Below, piece by piece: positions 44,676 to 54,294 of a DNA stretch of 64,000 nucleotides. The DNA lies in contig JACKIN010000013.1 in the NCBI GenBank assembly GCA_020638495.1, positions 48,773 to 112,772 of the forward strand, given 5' to 3'. The notes under the pieces were generated by a model, which saw nothing but the letters and a program-made list of their open reading frames with translations, was not told the origin of the DNA and ran no database searches. Positions within the stretch are counted from its first letter, which is position 1; each line of letters begins with the position of its first letter. This stretch comes from Geminicoccaceae bacterium. Lineage in GTDB: Bacteria > Pseudomonadota > Alphaproteobacteria > Geminicoccales > Geminicoccaceae. A program made the position numbers and the translations under genes.

Positions 44676-47116
44676 CCGATCTGCCTTCGTCTGCTGCTGT
44701 CGTCGTTGTGGGCGGCGGCATCGTCGGCTGCTCCACGGCCTATCATCTGGCCGCCATGGGTGTTGGCGAGGTGCTGCTGCTCGAGCGGGACAAGCTGACC
44801 TCGGGCTCGACCTGGCACGCGGCAGGCTTGGTCGGTCAGCTGCGCACCAATGCCAATATCACCCGATTGCTCGGCTACTCGGTCGAGCTCTACGACCGGC
44901 TCGAGGCGGAAACAGGACTGGCCACCGGCTGGCAGCGCAATGGCGGGTTGCGCCTCGCCTGCAACGCCGACCGCTGGACGGAGGTGAGACGGCAGGCAAC
45001 CACGGCGCACAGCTTCGGTCTCGAGATGCATCTGCTCTCGGCGAAGGAGGCGCAGGCGCTGTGGCCGTTGATGCAGGTCGACGACGTGGTGGGCGCCGCC
45101 TTCCTGCCGACCGACGGCCAGGCCAATCCATCCGACATCGCCCAAGCGCTGGCCAAGGGTGCCAGGACCAAAGGCGTGCGGATCGTCGAGGATGTCGCGG
45201 TCACGGGCTTCGTCGTCGAGCAGGGGTGTATTCGCGCGGTCGAGACCGACCACGGCAGGGTCGCCTGCGGCAAGCTCGTCCTCGCTTGCGGCCAGTGGAC
45301 GCGCCAGCTCGCGGCGCGGCTCGGTGTCAACGTGCCGCTCGTGTCGGTGCAGCATCAATACGTGATCACCGAGCCGATCGCCGGCGTCACGCCGGACCTG
45401 CCGACGCTGCGCGATCCGGACCGGCTGACCTACTACAAGGAGGAGGTCGGCGGGCTGGTGATGGGCGGCTACGAGCCGAACCCGATTCCCTGGGCTTTGG
45501 GCGGCGTGCCCGAGCGGTTCGCGCATCAACTCCTCGACGAGGACTGGGAGCATTTCGAGCCGATCATGGAGCTCGCGCTCGGCCGGGTGCCGGCCCTGGC
45601 CGAGGCCGGCATAAAGACGATGTTCAACGGGCCGGAGAGCTTCACGGCCGACGGCAATTTTATCCTGGGCGAGGCGCCGGAGGTCCGGAACGTCTTCGTC
45701 GGCGCCGGCTTCAACGCCTTCGGCATCGCGGCGGGCGGCGGGGCGGGGATGGCCCTGGCCGAATGGGTCGCCAGGAGTGCGCCACCCTTCGATCTCTGGG
45801 CGGTCGACATCCGCCGCTTCGGAGCGGCGCATCGAGACACCGACTGGGTTCGCACCCGCACGCTCGAGGCCTATGCCAAGCACTACACCATGGCCTGGCC
45901 GCAGGAGGAGATGTCCAGTGGCCGGCCGCTCCGTCGCTCGCCGCTCTATGATCGCCTCGAGGGTGCCGGCGCTGTCTTCGGCGAGAAGCTGGGGTGGGAG
46001 CGGGCCAACTGGTTCGCCGGGCCGGGCGAGGTAGCACAGGACCGCTACGGCTTCGGCCGGCAGAACTGGTTCGCCGCCGTTGGCCGCGAGCACCGGGCGG
46101 CCCGCGAGGCCGCAGCACTCTTCGACCAGAGCTCCTTCGCCAAGTTCGAGCTCGCCGGCCCGGATGCCGAGGCCGCCCTTTCCTGGCTCTGCTCCAACGA
46201 CGTGGCGAAGCCGGTGGGTAGCCTCACCTATACGCAGATGCTCAACGAGCGGGGCGGGATCGAGTGCGATCTCACCGTGGCACGCCTCGAGTCGGACCGG
46301 TTCTACATCGTCACCGGCACGGGCTTCGCCACCCATGACCGGGACTGGATCCTTCGCCATATCCCGGCCGGCATGGATGTGCGGCTGACCGACGTCACCG
46401 GCGCCCATGCGGTGCTCTCGCTCTTCGGCCCGAAGGCGCGCGAAGTATTGCAGGGCCTGACCCGGGCCGATCTCGGGAATGCGGCCTTTGCGTTCGGCGC
46501 GGTGCGGGAGATCGGCATTGCCGGCTGCCCGGTTCGGGCACTCCGTGTCACCTATGTCGGCGAGCTGGGTTGGGAGCTGCATGTCCCGGTCGATTTCGCG
46601 CTGACTCTCTTCGAGGCGCTGCGCGAGGCGGGCCAGCCACATGGCCTCATCCTCGCCGGCTACCGGGCGATCGAATCGCTCCGGCTCGAGAAGGCCTATC
46701 GCGCCTGGGGCAGCGACATCGGCCCGGACCACACGCCCCTGATGGCCGGCCTCGGCTGGGCCGTGAAGCTGAGGAAGGAGATCCCGTTCCTCGGCCGCGA
46801 AGCGCTGCTCGCCCAGCGGCAGCAGAATCTGCCGCGCCTCCTTGCCGGCTTCGAGGTTGCCGACCCGGCTGTGGTGCTGCTCGGTCGTGAGACCATCTAC
46901 CGGAACGGCGAACGCGCCGGCTGGCTGAGCTCCGCCGGCTGGGGCTACACGATCGAAAAGAACCTCGGCCTCGGCTATGTGCGCCGCGAGGCGGGCGTGG
47001 ACCGGGCCTATGTGCTCGATGGCACGTACGAGCTGGAGGTGGCGGGCGAGCGCGTGTCGGCCGAAGTCTTTCTTGATCCTCCATACGACCCGACGAATGC
47101 GCGGGTCAAAGCCTGA
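44672..47116 (+). CDS. FAD-dependent dehydrogenase fused to GcvT-like domain (dimethylglycine/sarcosine dehydrogenase type)
   Basis: The 814-residue protein has an N-terminal DAO-type flavin domain (VVVVGGGIVGCSTAYHLA; STWHAAGLVGQLR with the His that carries FAD in dimethylglycine dehydrogenase) at about 1-375. A linker domain and a C-terminal aminomethyltransferase (GcvT) tetrahydrofolate-binding region at about 430-810 (GYRAIESLRLEKAYRAWGSD; GFEVADPAV) follow. It should demethylate an N-methyl amine and pass the formaldehyde unit to folate. Length fits the family (about 810-860). Its partner kinase and the nearby amine transporter support a role in methylated amine catabolism. Confidence 0.93.
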   Translation: MTDLPSSAAVVVVGGGIVGCSTAYHLAAMGVGEVLLLERDKLTSGSTWHAAGLVGQLRTNANITRLLGYSVELYDRLEAETGLATGWQRNGGLRLACNADRWTEVRRQATTAHSFGLEMHLLSAKEAQALWPLMQVDDVVGAAFLPTDGQANPSDIAQALAKGARTKGVRIVEDVAVTGFVVEQGCIRAVETDHGRVACGKLVLACGQWTRQLAARLGVNVPLVSVQHQYVITEPIAGVTPDLPTLRDPDRLTYYKEEVGGLVMGGYEPNPIPWALGGVPERFAHQLLDEDWEHFEPIMELALGRVPALAEAGIKTMFNGPESFTADGNFILGEAPEVRNVFVGAGFNAFGIAAGGGAGMALAEWVARSAPPFDLWAVDIRRFGAAHRDTDWVRTRTLEAYAKHYTMAWPQEEMSSGRPLRRSPLYDRLEGAGAVFGEKLGWERANWFAGPGEVAQDRYGFGRQNWFAAVGREHRAAREAAALFDQSSFAKFELAGPDAEAALSWLCSNDVAKPVGSLTYTQMLNERGGIECDLTVARLESDRFYIVTGTGFATHDRDWILRHIPAGMDVRLTDVTGAHAVLSLFGPKAREVLQGLTRADLGNAAFAFGAVREIGIAGCPVRALRVTYVGELGWELHVPVDFALTLFEALREAGQPHGLILAGYRAIESLRLEKAYRAWGSDIGPDHTPLMAGLGWAVKLRKEIPFLGREALLAQRQQNLPRLLAGFEVADPAVVLLGRETIYRNGERAGWLSSAGWGYTIEKNLGLGYVRREAGVDRAYVLDGTYELEVAGERVSAEVFLDPPYDPTNARVKA

Positions 47117-47128
47117 ACGTCCGGCCGT

Positions 47129-48406
47129 TCACTCCTCGCTGTCGCCCTCATGGCTTTCGGGAGCGGGCGTCGTGCCGGGAGCAAGGCCGCCCCCGAAAAC
47201 GTCGCCGAACATTCCCTGACCGGGATTGAGCGAGCGGGTATCGGGCGTCGGCGCGGGGGTTGGCTCCGGTGTTGGCGTTGAGCCCGGGGCGAGGCCCCCA
47301 CGGAAGACGTCGCCGAAGCTGCCCTGGCCCGGGTTCAAGTCGCGGGCTCCGGGCGCCGCTGGAGCCGATTGCGTGGGTGCCGCGGGCGCGGGCGTCGCCG
47401 GCTGGTACTGCTGCTGCCGTTCGAGCCGCTGCTCGAGCGCGCGGGCCTTGCAGGCGGCCGGATCGTGCTGCACGGCGAAGGCGAGGACGACGACGATCAC
47501 GCCGACCGCCAGGGCGGCCAGGACTGCCGCGGGATTGCGCGTGAAGAACGCGACGAAGCCGCGCCCGTGGCCTTCGAGCCGGCGCTGCTGGTGGCTCTGC
47601 CCCGCCTCGTTGGCGAGGGCCGCGACCAGGCTGATGGCGATGACAATGACCGCGAGGGCGCTGATCGTAGGGTCGATGCCGAGCCGGACCTTCTGCGCCA
47701 CCTCGACCGTGAAGGTATTGTAGAAGGAGATGGTGAAGACGGTGGTGTTGTAGTTCTCGAAGCTGGCGAGAAAGGCGATGACCGCAGCCCCGCCGATCGC
47801 CGGCTTGAGGAACGGCAGGAGGATGCGGCGGAAGGCCTGGGTGTTGGTGGCGCCGAGGTCGAGTGCCGCATCGATGAGCTGGCTGTCGAAGCGCTGCAGA
47901 CGGGCGAGGAAGACGAGCAGGCAATAGGAGGCGATGAAGCAGGACTGGCCGAGGACGGTGAGGAAGATGCCGTCATAGAAGAGACCGCCATAGGCCATGC
48001 CGATCGAGCCGGCGACGCGGTCCCAGAAGAGCACCGTGGCGATGCCGAGCACGACCCCCGGCATCAGGATCGGCGAGATGAAGACGGTGTAGGTGCCGGC
48101 ACGGCTCCGGGCCGCGATCTGGGTGAGAAAGAGGGCGCCGGCGAGGCCGATGGCGACCGAGAGCACCACCACGCCGAAGGCGATGATCAGGCTGTTCCTG
48201 AGCCCCTGCATCAGCCGCTGGTCTTCGACCAGGCGGACGAACCACTCGAAGGTCAGGCATTCCCAGGGACTGACACGCGGGAACGACGAGCTGTTGAAGG
48301 CGGTGACCGCCATGATCAGGAGCGGGCCGAAGAGGTAGGCGAAGAAGAGCAGGAGGTAGGCGCCGATGACCCATTGCGACCAGCGGGGTGACCGGCGGCC
48401 GGTCAC
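47129..48406 (-). CDS. Polyamine-type ABC permease (PotC-like) with unusual C-terminal extension
   Basis: The first 280 residues are a normal PotC-type permease (about six membrane helices, EAA loop ALDLGATNTQAFRRILLP). The protein then continues to 425 residues: a further membrane helix (VLAALAVGVIVVVLAFAV near 315), a charged/Gln-rich stretch, and a Pro-rich tail with two copies of LNPGQGxFGDVFxGGLAPG. The tail would probably lie on the periplasmic side. GTG start at 48406 overlaps the stop of the preceding permease gene (GTGA). The extension is in frame and not a readthrough of a neighbour. Confidence 0.88.
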   Translation of the reverse strand: MTGRRSPRWSQWVIGAYLLLFFAYLFGPLLIMAVTAFNSSSFPRVSPWECLTFEWFVRLVEDQRLMQGLRNSLIIAFGVVVLSVAIGLAGALFLTQIAARSRAGTYTVFISPILMPGVVLGIATVLFWDRVAGSIGMAYGGLFYDGIFLTVLGQSCFIASYCLLVFLARLQRFDSQLIDAALDLGATNTQAFRRILLPFLKPAIGGAAVIAFLASFENYNTTVFTISFYNTFTVEVAQKVRLGIDPTISALAVIVIAISLVAALANEAGQSHQQRRLEGHGRGFVAFFTRNPAAVLAALAVGVIVVVLAFAVQHDPAACKARALEQRLERQQQYQPATPAPAAPTQSAPAAPGARDLNPGQGSFGDVFRGGLAPGSTPTPEPTPAPTPDTRSLNPGQGMFGDVFGGGLAPGTTPAPESHEGDSEE

Positions 48407-49332
48407 TTGCCGATCTCGCCGAGGCGCACCTTGAATAGGCGCATCACGAGGAGCACGAGCAGCGTGCAGGCGACGAGCAGGATGATGGCGTAGGCAGCAC
48501 CGCGCGGCCAGTTCACGCTCTCGAAGAACTGGCCGTAGATGAGCTGGGTGAACCAGAGATTGGAGGGTCCGCCCAGGATCTGCGGTGCCGCCAGGGCACC
48601 GGCCGCCAGCATGAAGACCATGGTGCAGCCGGACGTGATGCCGGGCTTGGCGAAGGGCAGGACGATGCGGGTGTGGATCCGCCACCAGGGTGCCCCCAGG
48701 TCGCGGGCGGCTTCGATCTGGTTGCGGTCGAGGCTCTCGATGGCGTTGTAGAGCGGAAAGACCATCAGGAGGACGTAGGCGTAGCCGAGGCCGGCATAGA
48801 GGGCGATATCGGCGCGGATGAAGTCGATCGGCAGGTCGATGATGCCGAGCGTCAGGAGTGTCGAGTTGATGACGCCGGTGGCGCCGAAGATGATCCTAAA
48901 AGCGAAGGCCCGGAGGATCTCGTTGACCCAGTAGGGCACGACCAGTGCTACCGCCATCACCCGTGCCTGCCGTCCCCTGGCGACCTGGGCGAGGTAGTAG
49001 GCGACGGGATAGCAGATCACGAGATTGAGGATCGTGACGAAGGCGGCGGCCACGATTGTGCGGCCGAAGACGCCGACATCGAGCCGGTTCCAGCCGTCCG
49101 GATTGCCCGGCAGGCCAAAAATGAAGTGGCGATAGTTCTCGAACGTCCAGACATCCTGAGGCCCGCCCTGCTGGGCCGCCGGCAGGTCGTGGCGCAGCGA
49201 GAAGTCGATCATGGCGAGCTGCGGCAGGATGATCAAAAAGAGCAGCCAGAAGCTGACCGCGAGGAGGATGTAGAGGCCGAGCGCCTGCCCGTTGCGATCG
49301 AGAAACCCTCCGAGCCAGGAGCGTTTCGCCAT
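48403..49332 (-). CDS. Polyamine-type ABC permease (PotB-like)
   Basis: The 309-residue membrane protein has about six helices and the EAA loop (IEAARDLGAPWWRIHTRIVLP). The long first periplasmic loop includes WTFENYRHF, as in spermidine/putrescine permeases. It forms the channel with the PotC-like subunit, whose gene overlaps its stop codon. Confidence 0.92.
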   Translation of the reverse strand: MAKRSWLGGFLDRNGQALGLYILLAVSFWLLFLIILPQLAMIDFSLRHDLPAAQQGGPQDVWTFENYRHFIFGLPGNPDGWNRLDVGVFGRTIVAAAFVTILNLVICYPVAYYLAQVARGRQARVMAVALVVPYWVNEILRAFAFRIIFGATGVINSTLLTLGIIDLPIDFIRADIALYAGLGYAYVLLMVFPLYNAIESLDRNQIEAARDLGAPWWRIHTRIVLPFAKPGITSGCTMVFMLAAGALAAPQILGGPSNLWFTQLIYGQFFESVNWPRGAAYAIILLVACTLLVLLVMRLFKVRLGEIGK

Positions 49333-49339
49333 GCCGGCG

Positions 49340-50452
49340 CTACTCCTCGGCCGAAAGGGCGCCGGAGGGCAGGGCTACCGCTTTCATCGGGTCGAAAGCG
49401 GCGGCGAGGCTGGACCCGATGCCGGCTGTGCCTGTCCTGCCCTTGTTGACGAGCGAGACGCGCAGCTCCGCGCCGCCGTCGTGCCGGAGCTGCAGATGCA
49501 TGTTGGGGCCTTCGAACTCCTCGCCGATGACGGTGGCCTGAATGGTAGTCTCGGCCGAGGCTCCAGCGATGTCGAGGTCGAGTGCCTCCGGGCGGATGAA
49601 GACGATGGCCTCCGCATCGGTGCGCAGCCGGTCACGCGCAGCCGTGGCGATCCGGGCGCGCAGGCGACCCACGGACGTATCGACAAGGGCCACGCCGTCC
49701 CGGATCTCTGCGACCCGGCCGGGCAGAGCGTTGTTCTCGCCGACGAAGGAGGCGACGAATGCCGTCGCCGGGTCGTCATAGATCGTCCGGCCGTCGCCGA
49801 TCTGCTCGATCACGCCTTCGCGCATCACCGCCACATGGTCGGACATGGTGAGCGCCTCACCCTGATCGTGGGTGATGTAGATGAAGGTGAGGCCGACCCG
49901 CCGCTGGATGGTCCGAAGCTCGGTGCGCATGTGCTGGCGCAGCTTCAGATCGAGTGCGGAGAGCGGCTCGTCGAGCAGGAGCACCGAGGGCTCGGCGCAG
50001 AGGGCACGGGCGATCGCCACGCGTTGCTTCTGCCCGCCGGAGAGCTCGTGCACATATTTGTCGCCCTGGCCGTCGAGCGCGATCAGCGCCAGGAGCTCGT
50101 CGGCGTGCTTGCGTCGATCGGCTGCGCCGACACCCTTCATCTCCAGCGCGAAGGCGATGTTCTCCCAGACGGTCATCAGCGGGAAGAGTGCCAGATTCTG
50201 GAAGATGAGCGCCGTCGGCCGCTTGTTCGGGCCAATGAACGCCATGTCCTTGCCGTCAATCCGGACGGCACCGGAGGTTGGCTCCAGAAAGCCCGATATG
50301 GTGCGCAGGATGGTGGTCTTGCCGCAGCCCGACGGACCGAGAAAGCTGAAGAATTCGCCTGGCTCGATCCTGACGTTGGCATCGCGCACGGCGACGAACT
50401 CGTCGAACTGAACGAGCAACCGGTCCAGTTCGACGCTCACGCCACCCGCCAT
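49340..50452 (-). CDS. Polyamine-type ABC transporter ATP-binding protein (PotA-like)
   Basis: The roughly 370-residue ATPase has Walker A GPSGCGKTT, the DMAFIGPNKRPTALIFQNLALFP Q-loop, signature LSGGQKQRVAIARAL, Walker B VLLLDEPLSALD, and a TOBE domain at the C-terminus. I place the start at ATG 50452; an upstream in-frame start at 50482 is possible. It lies between the binding-protein and PotB-like genes with 96- and 7-base gaps. Confidence 0.92.
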   Translation of the reverse strand: MAGGVSVELDRLLVQFDEFVAVRDANVRIEPGEFFSFLGPSGCGKTTILRTISGFLEPTSGAVRIDGKDMAFIGPNKRPTALIFQNLALFPLMTVWENIAFALEMKGVGAADRRKHADELLALIALDGQGDKYVHELSGGQKQRVAIARALCAEPSVLLLDEPLSALDLKLRQHMRTELRTIQRRVGLTFIYITHDQGEALTMSDHVAVMREGVIEQIGDGRTIYDDPATAFVASFVGENNALPGRVAEIRDGVALVDTSVGRLRARIATAARDRLRTDAEAIVFIRPEALDLDIAGASAETTIQATVIGEEFEGPNMHLQLRHDGGAELRVSLVNKGRTGTAGIGSSLAAAFDPMKAVALPSGALSAEE

Positions 50453-50513
50453 GCGTCCGCTCCGCTCGCGCTGTTCACCCACCGACGGTCGGTGAGCGAA
50501 GTCGTGCCGGAAA

Positions 50514-50545
50514 TCGGAGGCACCGCCAGGCCGATGCCTCCGATC
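50514..50545 (-). terminator. Intercistronic hairpin after the binding-protein gene
   Basis: ATCGGAGGC (50514-50522) and GCCTCCGAT (50537-50545) form a perfect 9-bp stem, 14-base loop, three bases past the binding-protein stop. A second perfect palindrome, CACCGAC-G-GTCGGTG (50481-50495), follows before the ATPase gene. Both would favour higher expression of the binding protein than of the membrane components. Confidence 0.55.
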
Positions 50546-50548
50546 GGC

Positions 50549-51697
50549 TCAGGCTGCCAGGAAACGGTTAACGTATTCCGCCCGGATGTCGGCGTACCAG
50601 GGCAGCTCGGCCGGCCACGGGTTGAGGTTGGCCAAGGCATCGCCCGGATAGGCATCGGCGAAGTTCCGGGCATAGTCCTCGTTGGCGTAGCGCTCGGCGC
50701 CGATCACCGGCGAGTTGTAGCCGTGCGTATCGATGGCGCGACCCGCCGCCTCGGCATCGTAGCAATGCTCGATGAAGGCGTAGGCTTGGTCGATGTTCTC
50801 GGCACCGATCGGCATCGACATGCCATCGACCCAGGCCATGGCACCTTCGATCGGGGCCCGGTACATGACCGGCTCGCCAGCGGTCTTGAGCGACAAGGGC
50901 GGACCGTCCCAGGTCTGGCCGACGATGACACCCTCGTTCATCAGGCCGTTCTTCTGGGTATCGGCGTCGTTCCAGATGATGCGGACATTCGGCTTCTTCG
51001 AGATGCAGAACTCGGTGAGCCTGCCCCACACCCGGCGCATGTCGTCCTCGTTGGTGTAGGCAAGCCATATCGAGCCGGGCTCGAGCTCGCCGATCCGTTC
51101 GAGATAGAGGCCGGCGCCGAGCATCATCGAGTGGCCGCGGCCCATGGTCTTGCCGGCATTGGCATCTTCCCAGACGGCGCCATAGCTCGGAAACTCACCC
51201 TCGGGCTGCCAGAGATCGGTGCGCCAGGCGATGCCCTCGGTGCCCCAGATGTGCGGCACCCAGGACGGTCCCTTGTCGTTGAGGTTCCAGATCTGGCTGC
51301 CCTGCGCCAGCATGTTCGGGTTGACCTTGTCGGTCGGTATCCGACTGAGGTCGAGCGGCTGCAAGAGTTCTATCTCCGCCCATTGCGGAGCGCGGTTCAT
51401 GGTCGGGCTGATGATGTCGAAGCCCTGGCCACGGGATGCTCGCATCCGGTTGATGATTTCCTCGTTGGAGCCGATGCCGGTGAAGTTGATGGTGATGCCG
51501 GTGGCCTGAGTAAAGCTCTCGCGGAAGCTGTCCGGCAGGTAGTCCGACCACATCATGATGTTGATCTCGCCCGACGAGGCCAACGCCTTCGGGCTGACGA
51601 TCGCCGGTGCCGCAATCGCCGCGGCGCCAACGCCGGAAGCTTGCAGGAAGCGGCGGCGGTCGAGCCTTGGCGCCGACCGTACGGGCTGCTCGGTCAT
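50549..51697 (-). CDS. Spermidine/putrescine-type ABC substrate-binding protein (PotD/PotF-like)
   Basis: The 382-residue protein has a clear Tat signal (DRRRFLQASGVGAAAIAAPA). The mature part begins INIMMWSDYLPDSFRESF, as in PotD/PotF-family proteins. The PTMNRAPQWAEIELLQPLDLSRI and WGTEGIAWRTDLW segments belong to the ligand cleft. It is the first gene of a complete four-gene importer transcribed leftward. Ligand could be a polyamine or another amine such as one handled by the dimethylglycine-dehydrogenase-like protein next door. Confidence 0.93.
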   Translation of the reverse strand: MTEQPVRSAPRLDRRRFLQASGVGAAAIAAPAIVSPKALASSGEINIMMWSDYLPDSFRESFTQATGITINFTGIGSNEEIINRMRASRGQGFDIISPTMNRAPQWAEIELLQPLDLSRIPTDKVNPNMLAQGSQIWNLNDKGPSWVPHIWGTEGIAWRTDLWQPEGEFPSYGAVWEDANAGKTMGRGHSMMLGAGLYLERIGELEPGSIWLAYTNEDDMRRVWGRLTEFCISKKPNVRIIWNDADTQKNGLMNEGVIVGQTWDGPPLSLKTAGEPVMYRAPIEGAMAWVDGMSMPIGAENIDQAYAFIEHCYDAEAAGRAIDTHGYNSPVIGAERYANEDYARNFADAYPGDALANLNPWPAELPWYADIRAEYVNRFLAA

Positions 51698-51854
51698 CTT
51701 GGTATCCCTCCTGATTACTTGTTGTGGGCCGTGCTCATGGCTCCTTGCCCGAAGCGTAGTGCGCTGTGCCGGGATCGTGCAAGCGCGAACGCATTGCTGG
51801 TAACCGGGTACGGTGGTCAGAACTGTCGCATCACTGACGGCGCAGCGGCTCCTT

Positions 51855-54125
51855 CTATGACGTCGTCTTGGTGGTCCGATGTGTTGCCGGGCGGCGAGGG
51901 GCTGGTGCTCGCAGCTCTTGCACCTTGGCAGCCGGCTTCGGGCGGGGCGCAGGAGCCGGTGCCGGATTGTCGCTCCCCTGGACCGACTGTGCCTCGAGGA
52001 TCGTTTCGACCCGCTTCATGAGCGCCACAACCTCGGGCAGCACGTCTGCACGTCGATCGATGATCTGGCGCAGCACCGTCAACGCCTCCTCGCGGTCAGC
52101 AAATGTCGGCAGCAGCTCGGGCAGGGTGGTCAGGGCCCGCTCCTCGTCGAATGCCACCATCAGCGCTGCCTCCTTGGCCTCGGCCAGGAAGCGTTCGCGA
52201 CCCAGCGCCGCGAGGCGCGGATGGCTCTGCCAGACGGCCCGGGCGGCAACGAAAGCCCTGGCATCCACACCACCCGTCGCCTTGGTTGCGGCATAGACGA
52301 CGCGCAGGATGGCCTCGGCGAAGCTGCCTTCCTTCTGGCGGTTGGCGAAGGCTGCGAGCTTGAGCGCGGCGAGCTCGTGGAAGGCCTTGTCCTGGCGCGC
52401 CCGCGGCTTCTTGACGTCGGCGTGCGATGCCTCCTCGCCGACCAGCGCCCTGATGAAGGGCTGGGTCCAGATAGCCTTGAAAAACTGCTCGACAGCGCGA
52501 TCGCGTGCATCGGTCCAACGCTCGATCGCCGCCTCGAGCTGATCGACGTTCGCCGCCTCCATTGCCCGCCAGAGATTGTCCGCTGGCGCTGCCGCCCGGC
52601 TCTCCCGGGTCTGCTCGGCCAGCCATTTGACGCCGGCCATCCAGGGATTGAGGTCGGAAAGCCAGAGCTGGGACTGGCGGTGCGGATGCATGAGCCGCAG
52701 GGCTTCGGCGGTCTGCGGGGTGACCACCGCCCGAAGCCATGGGCTCACCAGCTGGCGATAGAGGCCCTGATTGGTCTCCGAGACCTTGGCGAGCGTGCGG
52801 AACGGCACCTCGTCCTCGCGCCCATCGTCCAGGGCGCGGATGTCGTTCAGCGTGCGCGCCTCGAAACGGACCTCGTATTCCTGATGCGCCGTCGGCCTCT
52901 CGGCATCCTCGAGATGCGTCTCGGTGATCACCATCTCGTAGAGGCCGGGCGCCAGCGTCTCGATCAGGTCCAGCGAATCGACGAACTCGGCATGCTCCTT
53001 CAGCGCCACCTTGGCCGAGACGAAGATGCCGAGATGGCCCACGGAGGGATGCACCGTGTAGATGATGGTCTGCTCGTTGGCGCGGATCTCGTCGACACTG
53101 TCGTAAAGGTCCAGGATCCAGTTGAGCGCCTGCTGCGGCGGCGTAATGTTGTCGCCGTGCGAGCAGACGACGACGATCGGCGCGCGAATGGCGCGCAGGT
53201 CGATGCGCGTGCCATCGGGTGCGACGAGCTTGCCCTGGGTCAACTTGTTGCCGACAAACAGCTCGGACGTGATCGCCTCGATCTCGTCCTGGGTCAGCAT
53301 GAAAAAGCCACCCCACCACCGCTCGAAGCCGAGATAACGCGGCGCCTCGGTGTCGATCTTCGAGTACAGGTTGTAAGGCTTGCGAAGGTAGGTGTTGGCC
53401 GGGTTCAGGTTCTCGAAATTGCTGACGAGATTGACGCCGTCGAAGGTTCCGGCACCGAGATCGGAAGCGAGCGACGAAAGCCAGTTGCCGCCCAGAAGCC
53501 CACCCAGATAGCGCAGCGGGTTCTTGCCCTCGACGCCGGCCCAGTAGGAGAGCGGAGCGCCCGAGACGCCGATCACCGACGCCTGGTCGGGCGCGTAGGC
53601 GGCGAGGATCATGATCGCCCAGCCGGCCTGACAGTTGCCGACGATGGCGGGCTTGGCCTCGGCCTCTGGGTGCAGTTCCTGTACCTTCTGGAGAAAGCAC
53701 CACTCGGCGTATGCCACGTCGGCCAGGGTCTGGCCCGGAACGGGCTCCGGGCGAAAAGCGACGAAGTAGACCGGATGGCCGGCCCGCAGCGCCACGCCGA
53801 CCTGGCTGGCCTCCTTCGAGCCGCCAATACCTGGGCCATGTCCGGCGCGAGGATCGAAGACGACGAACGGCCGCTTCTTCGGATCGGTCGGCACCTCGGC
53901 CTCGGGCAGGATCCGCAGGAGCGCGTAGTTTGACGGCCGGTCAAGATCCTTGCCGTCGAGGACCAGCTCGTGCTCGAAGACCAGGACTGGCGGCTTACCG
54001 GCTTGGTAGTGCTCGACGAACTGATTGCCGCGTTGACGCAGCACGTCGAGGGTGAGGATCGAGCGCTGGGTGGCATCCAGCCAGTAGGCCATCCATGAAT
54101 GACCCGGCGACATCTCCGACAGCAT
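51855..54125 (-). CDS. DUF3141 domain protein with PHA-synthase-like active site
   Basis: The 756-residue protein belongs to DUF3141. The first 380 residues look like an alpha/beta hydrolase with a lipase-box Cys in place of Ser (IVGNCQAGWA, Cys near residue 165), Asp in VVCSHGDNITPPQQ and His in TVHPSVGHLGIF, the same triad as poly(3-hydroxyalkanoate) synthases. The second half is helical and ends in a Pro/Ala-rich tail. Start chosen at 54125, after GGGAG; longer frames lack a site. A role in polyester or acyl thioester metabolism is inferred from the triad; no reaction is proven. Confidence 0.85.
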   Translation of the reverse strand: MLSEMSPGHSWMAYWLDATQRSILTLDVLRQRGNQFVEHYQAGKPPVLVFEHELVLDGKDLDRPSNYALLRILPEAEVPTDPKKRPFVVFDPRAGHGPGIGGSKEASQVGVALRAGHPVYFVAFRPEPVPGQTLADVAYAEWCFLQKVQELHPEAEAKPAIVGNCQAGWAIMILAAYAPDQASVIGVSGAPLSYWAGVEGKNPLRYLGGLLGGNWLSSLASDLGAGTFDGVNLVSNFENLNPANTYLRKPYNLYSKIDTEAPRYLGFERWWGGFFMLTQDEIEAITSELFVGNKLTQGKLVAPDGTRIDLRAIRAPIVVVCSHGDNITPPQQALNWILDLYDSVDEIRANEQTIIYTVHPSVGHLGIFVSAKVALKEHAEFVDSLDLIETLAPGLYEMVITETHLEDAERPTAHQEYEVRFEARTLNDIRALDDGREDEVPFRTLAKVSETNQGLYRQLVSPWLRAVVTPQTAEALRLMHPHRQSQLWLSDLNPWMAGVKWLAEQTRESRAAAPADNLWRAMEAANVDQLEAAIERWTDARDRAVEQFFKAIWTQPFIRALVGEEASHADVKKPRARQDKAFHELAALKLAAFANRQKEGSFAEAILRVVYAATKATGGVDARAFVAARAVWQSHPRLAALGRERFLAEAKEAALMVAFDEERALTTLPELLPTFADREEALTVLRQIIDRRADVLPEVVALMKRVETILEAQSVQGSDNPAPAPAPRPKPAAKVQELRAPAPRRPATHRTTKTTS

Positions 54126-54144
54126 CGGCCATCTCCCACTATAT

Positions 54145-54159
54145 TGTTGCACTGCAACA
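54145..54159. promoter_or_regulatory. Palindrome upstream of the DUF3141 gene
   Basis: TGTTGCA-C-TGCAACA is a perfect 7+1+7 palindrome 20 bases before the DUF3141 start. TGC-rich palindromes of this sort resemble sites of PhaR, the repressor of PHA granule genes in alphaproteobacteria, which would fit the PHA-synthase-like product. Confidence 0.5.
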
Positions 54160-54294
54160 TAGCTGCTGTGCGGTGCGCCGCAAGTTCGGCGGGCGCGGCC
54201 AAATCGTCTCAGCCCTCGCCCGTCGGCGGCCGGCCCGGCCAACCGATGCAGAAAAGCCGCGCGCTGTGGCCATGCTGCGGGCTAGGCTGAATGC

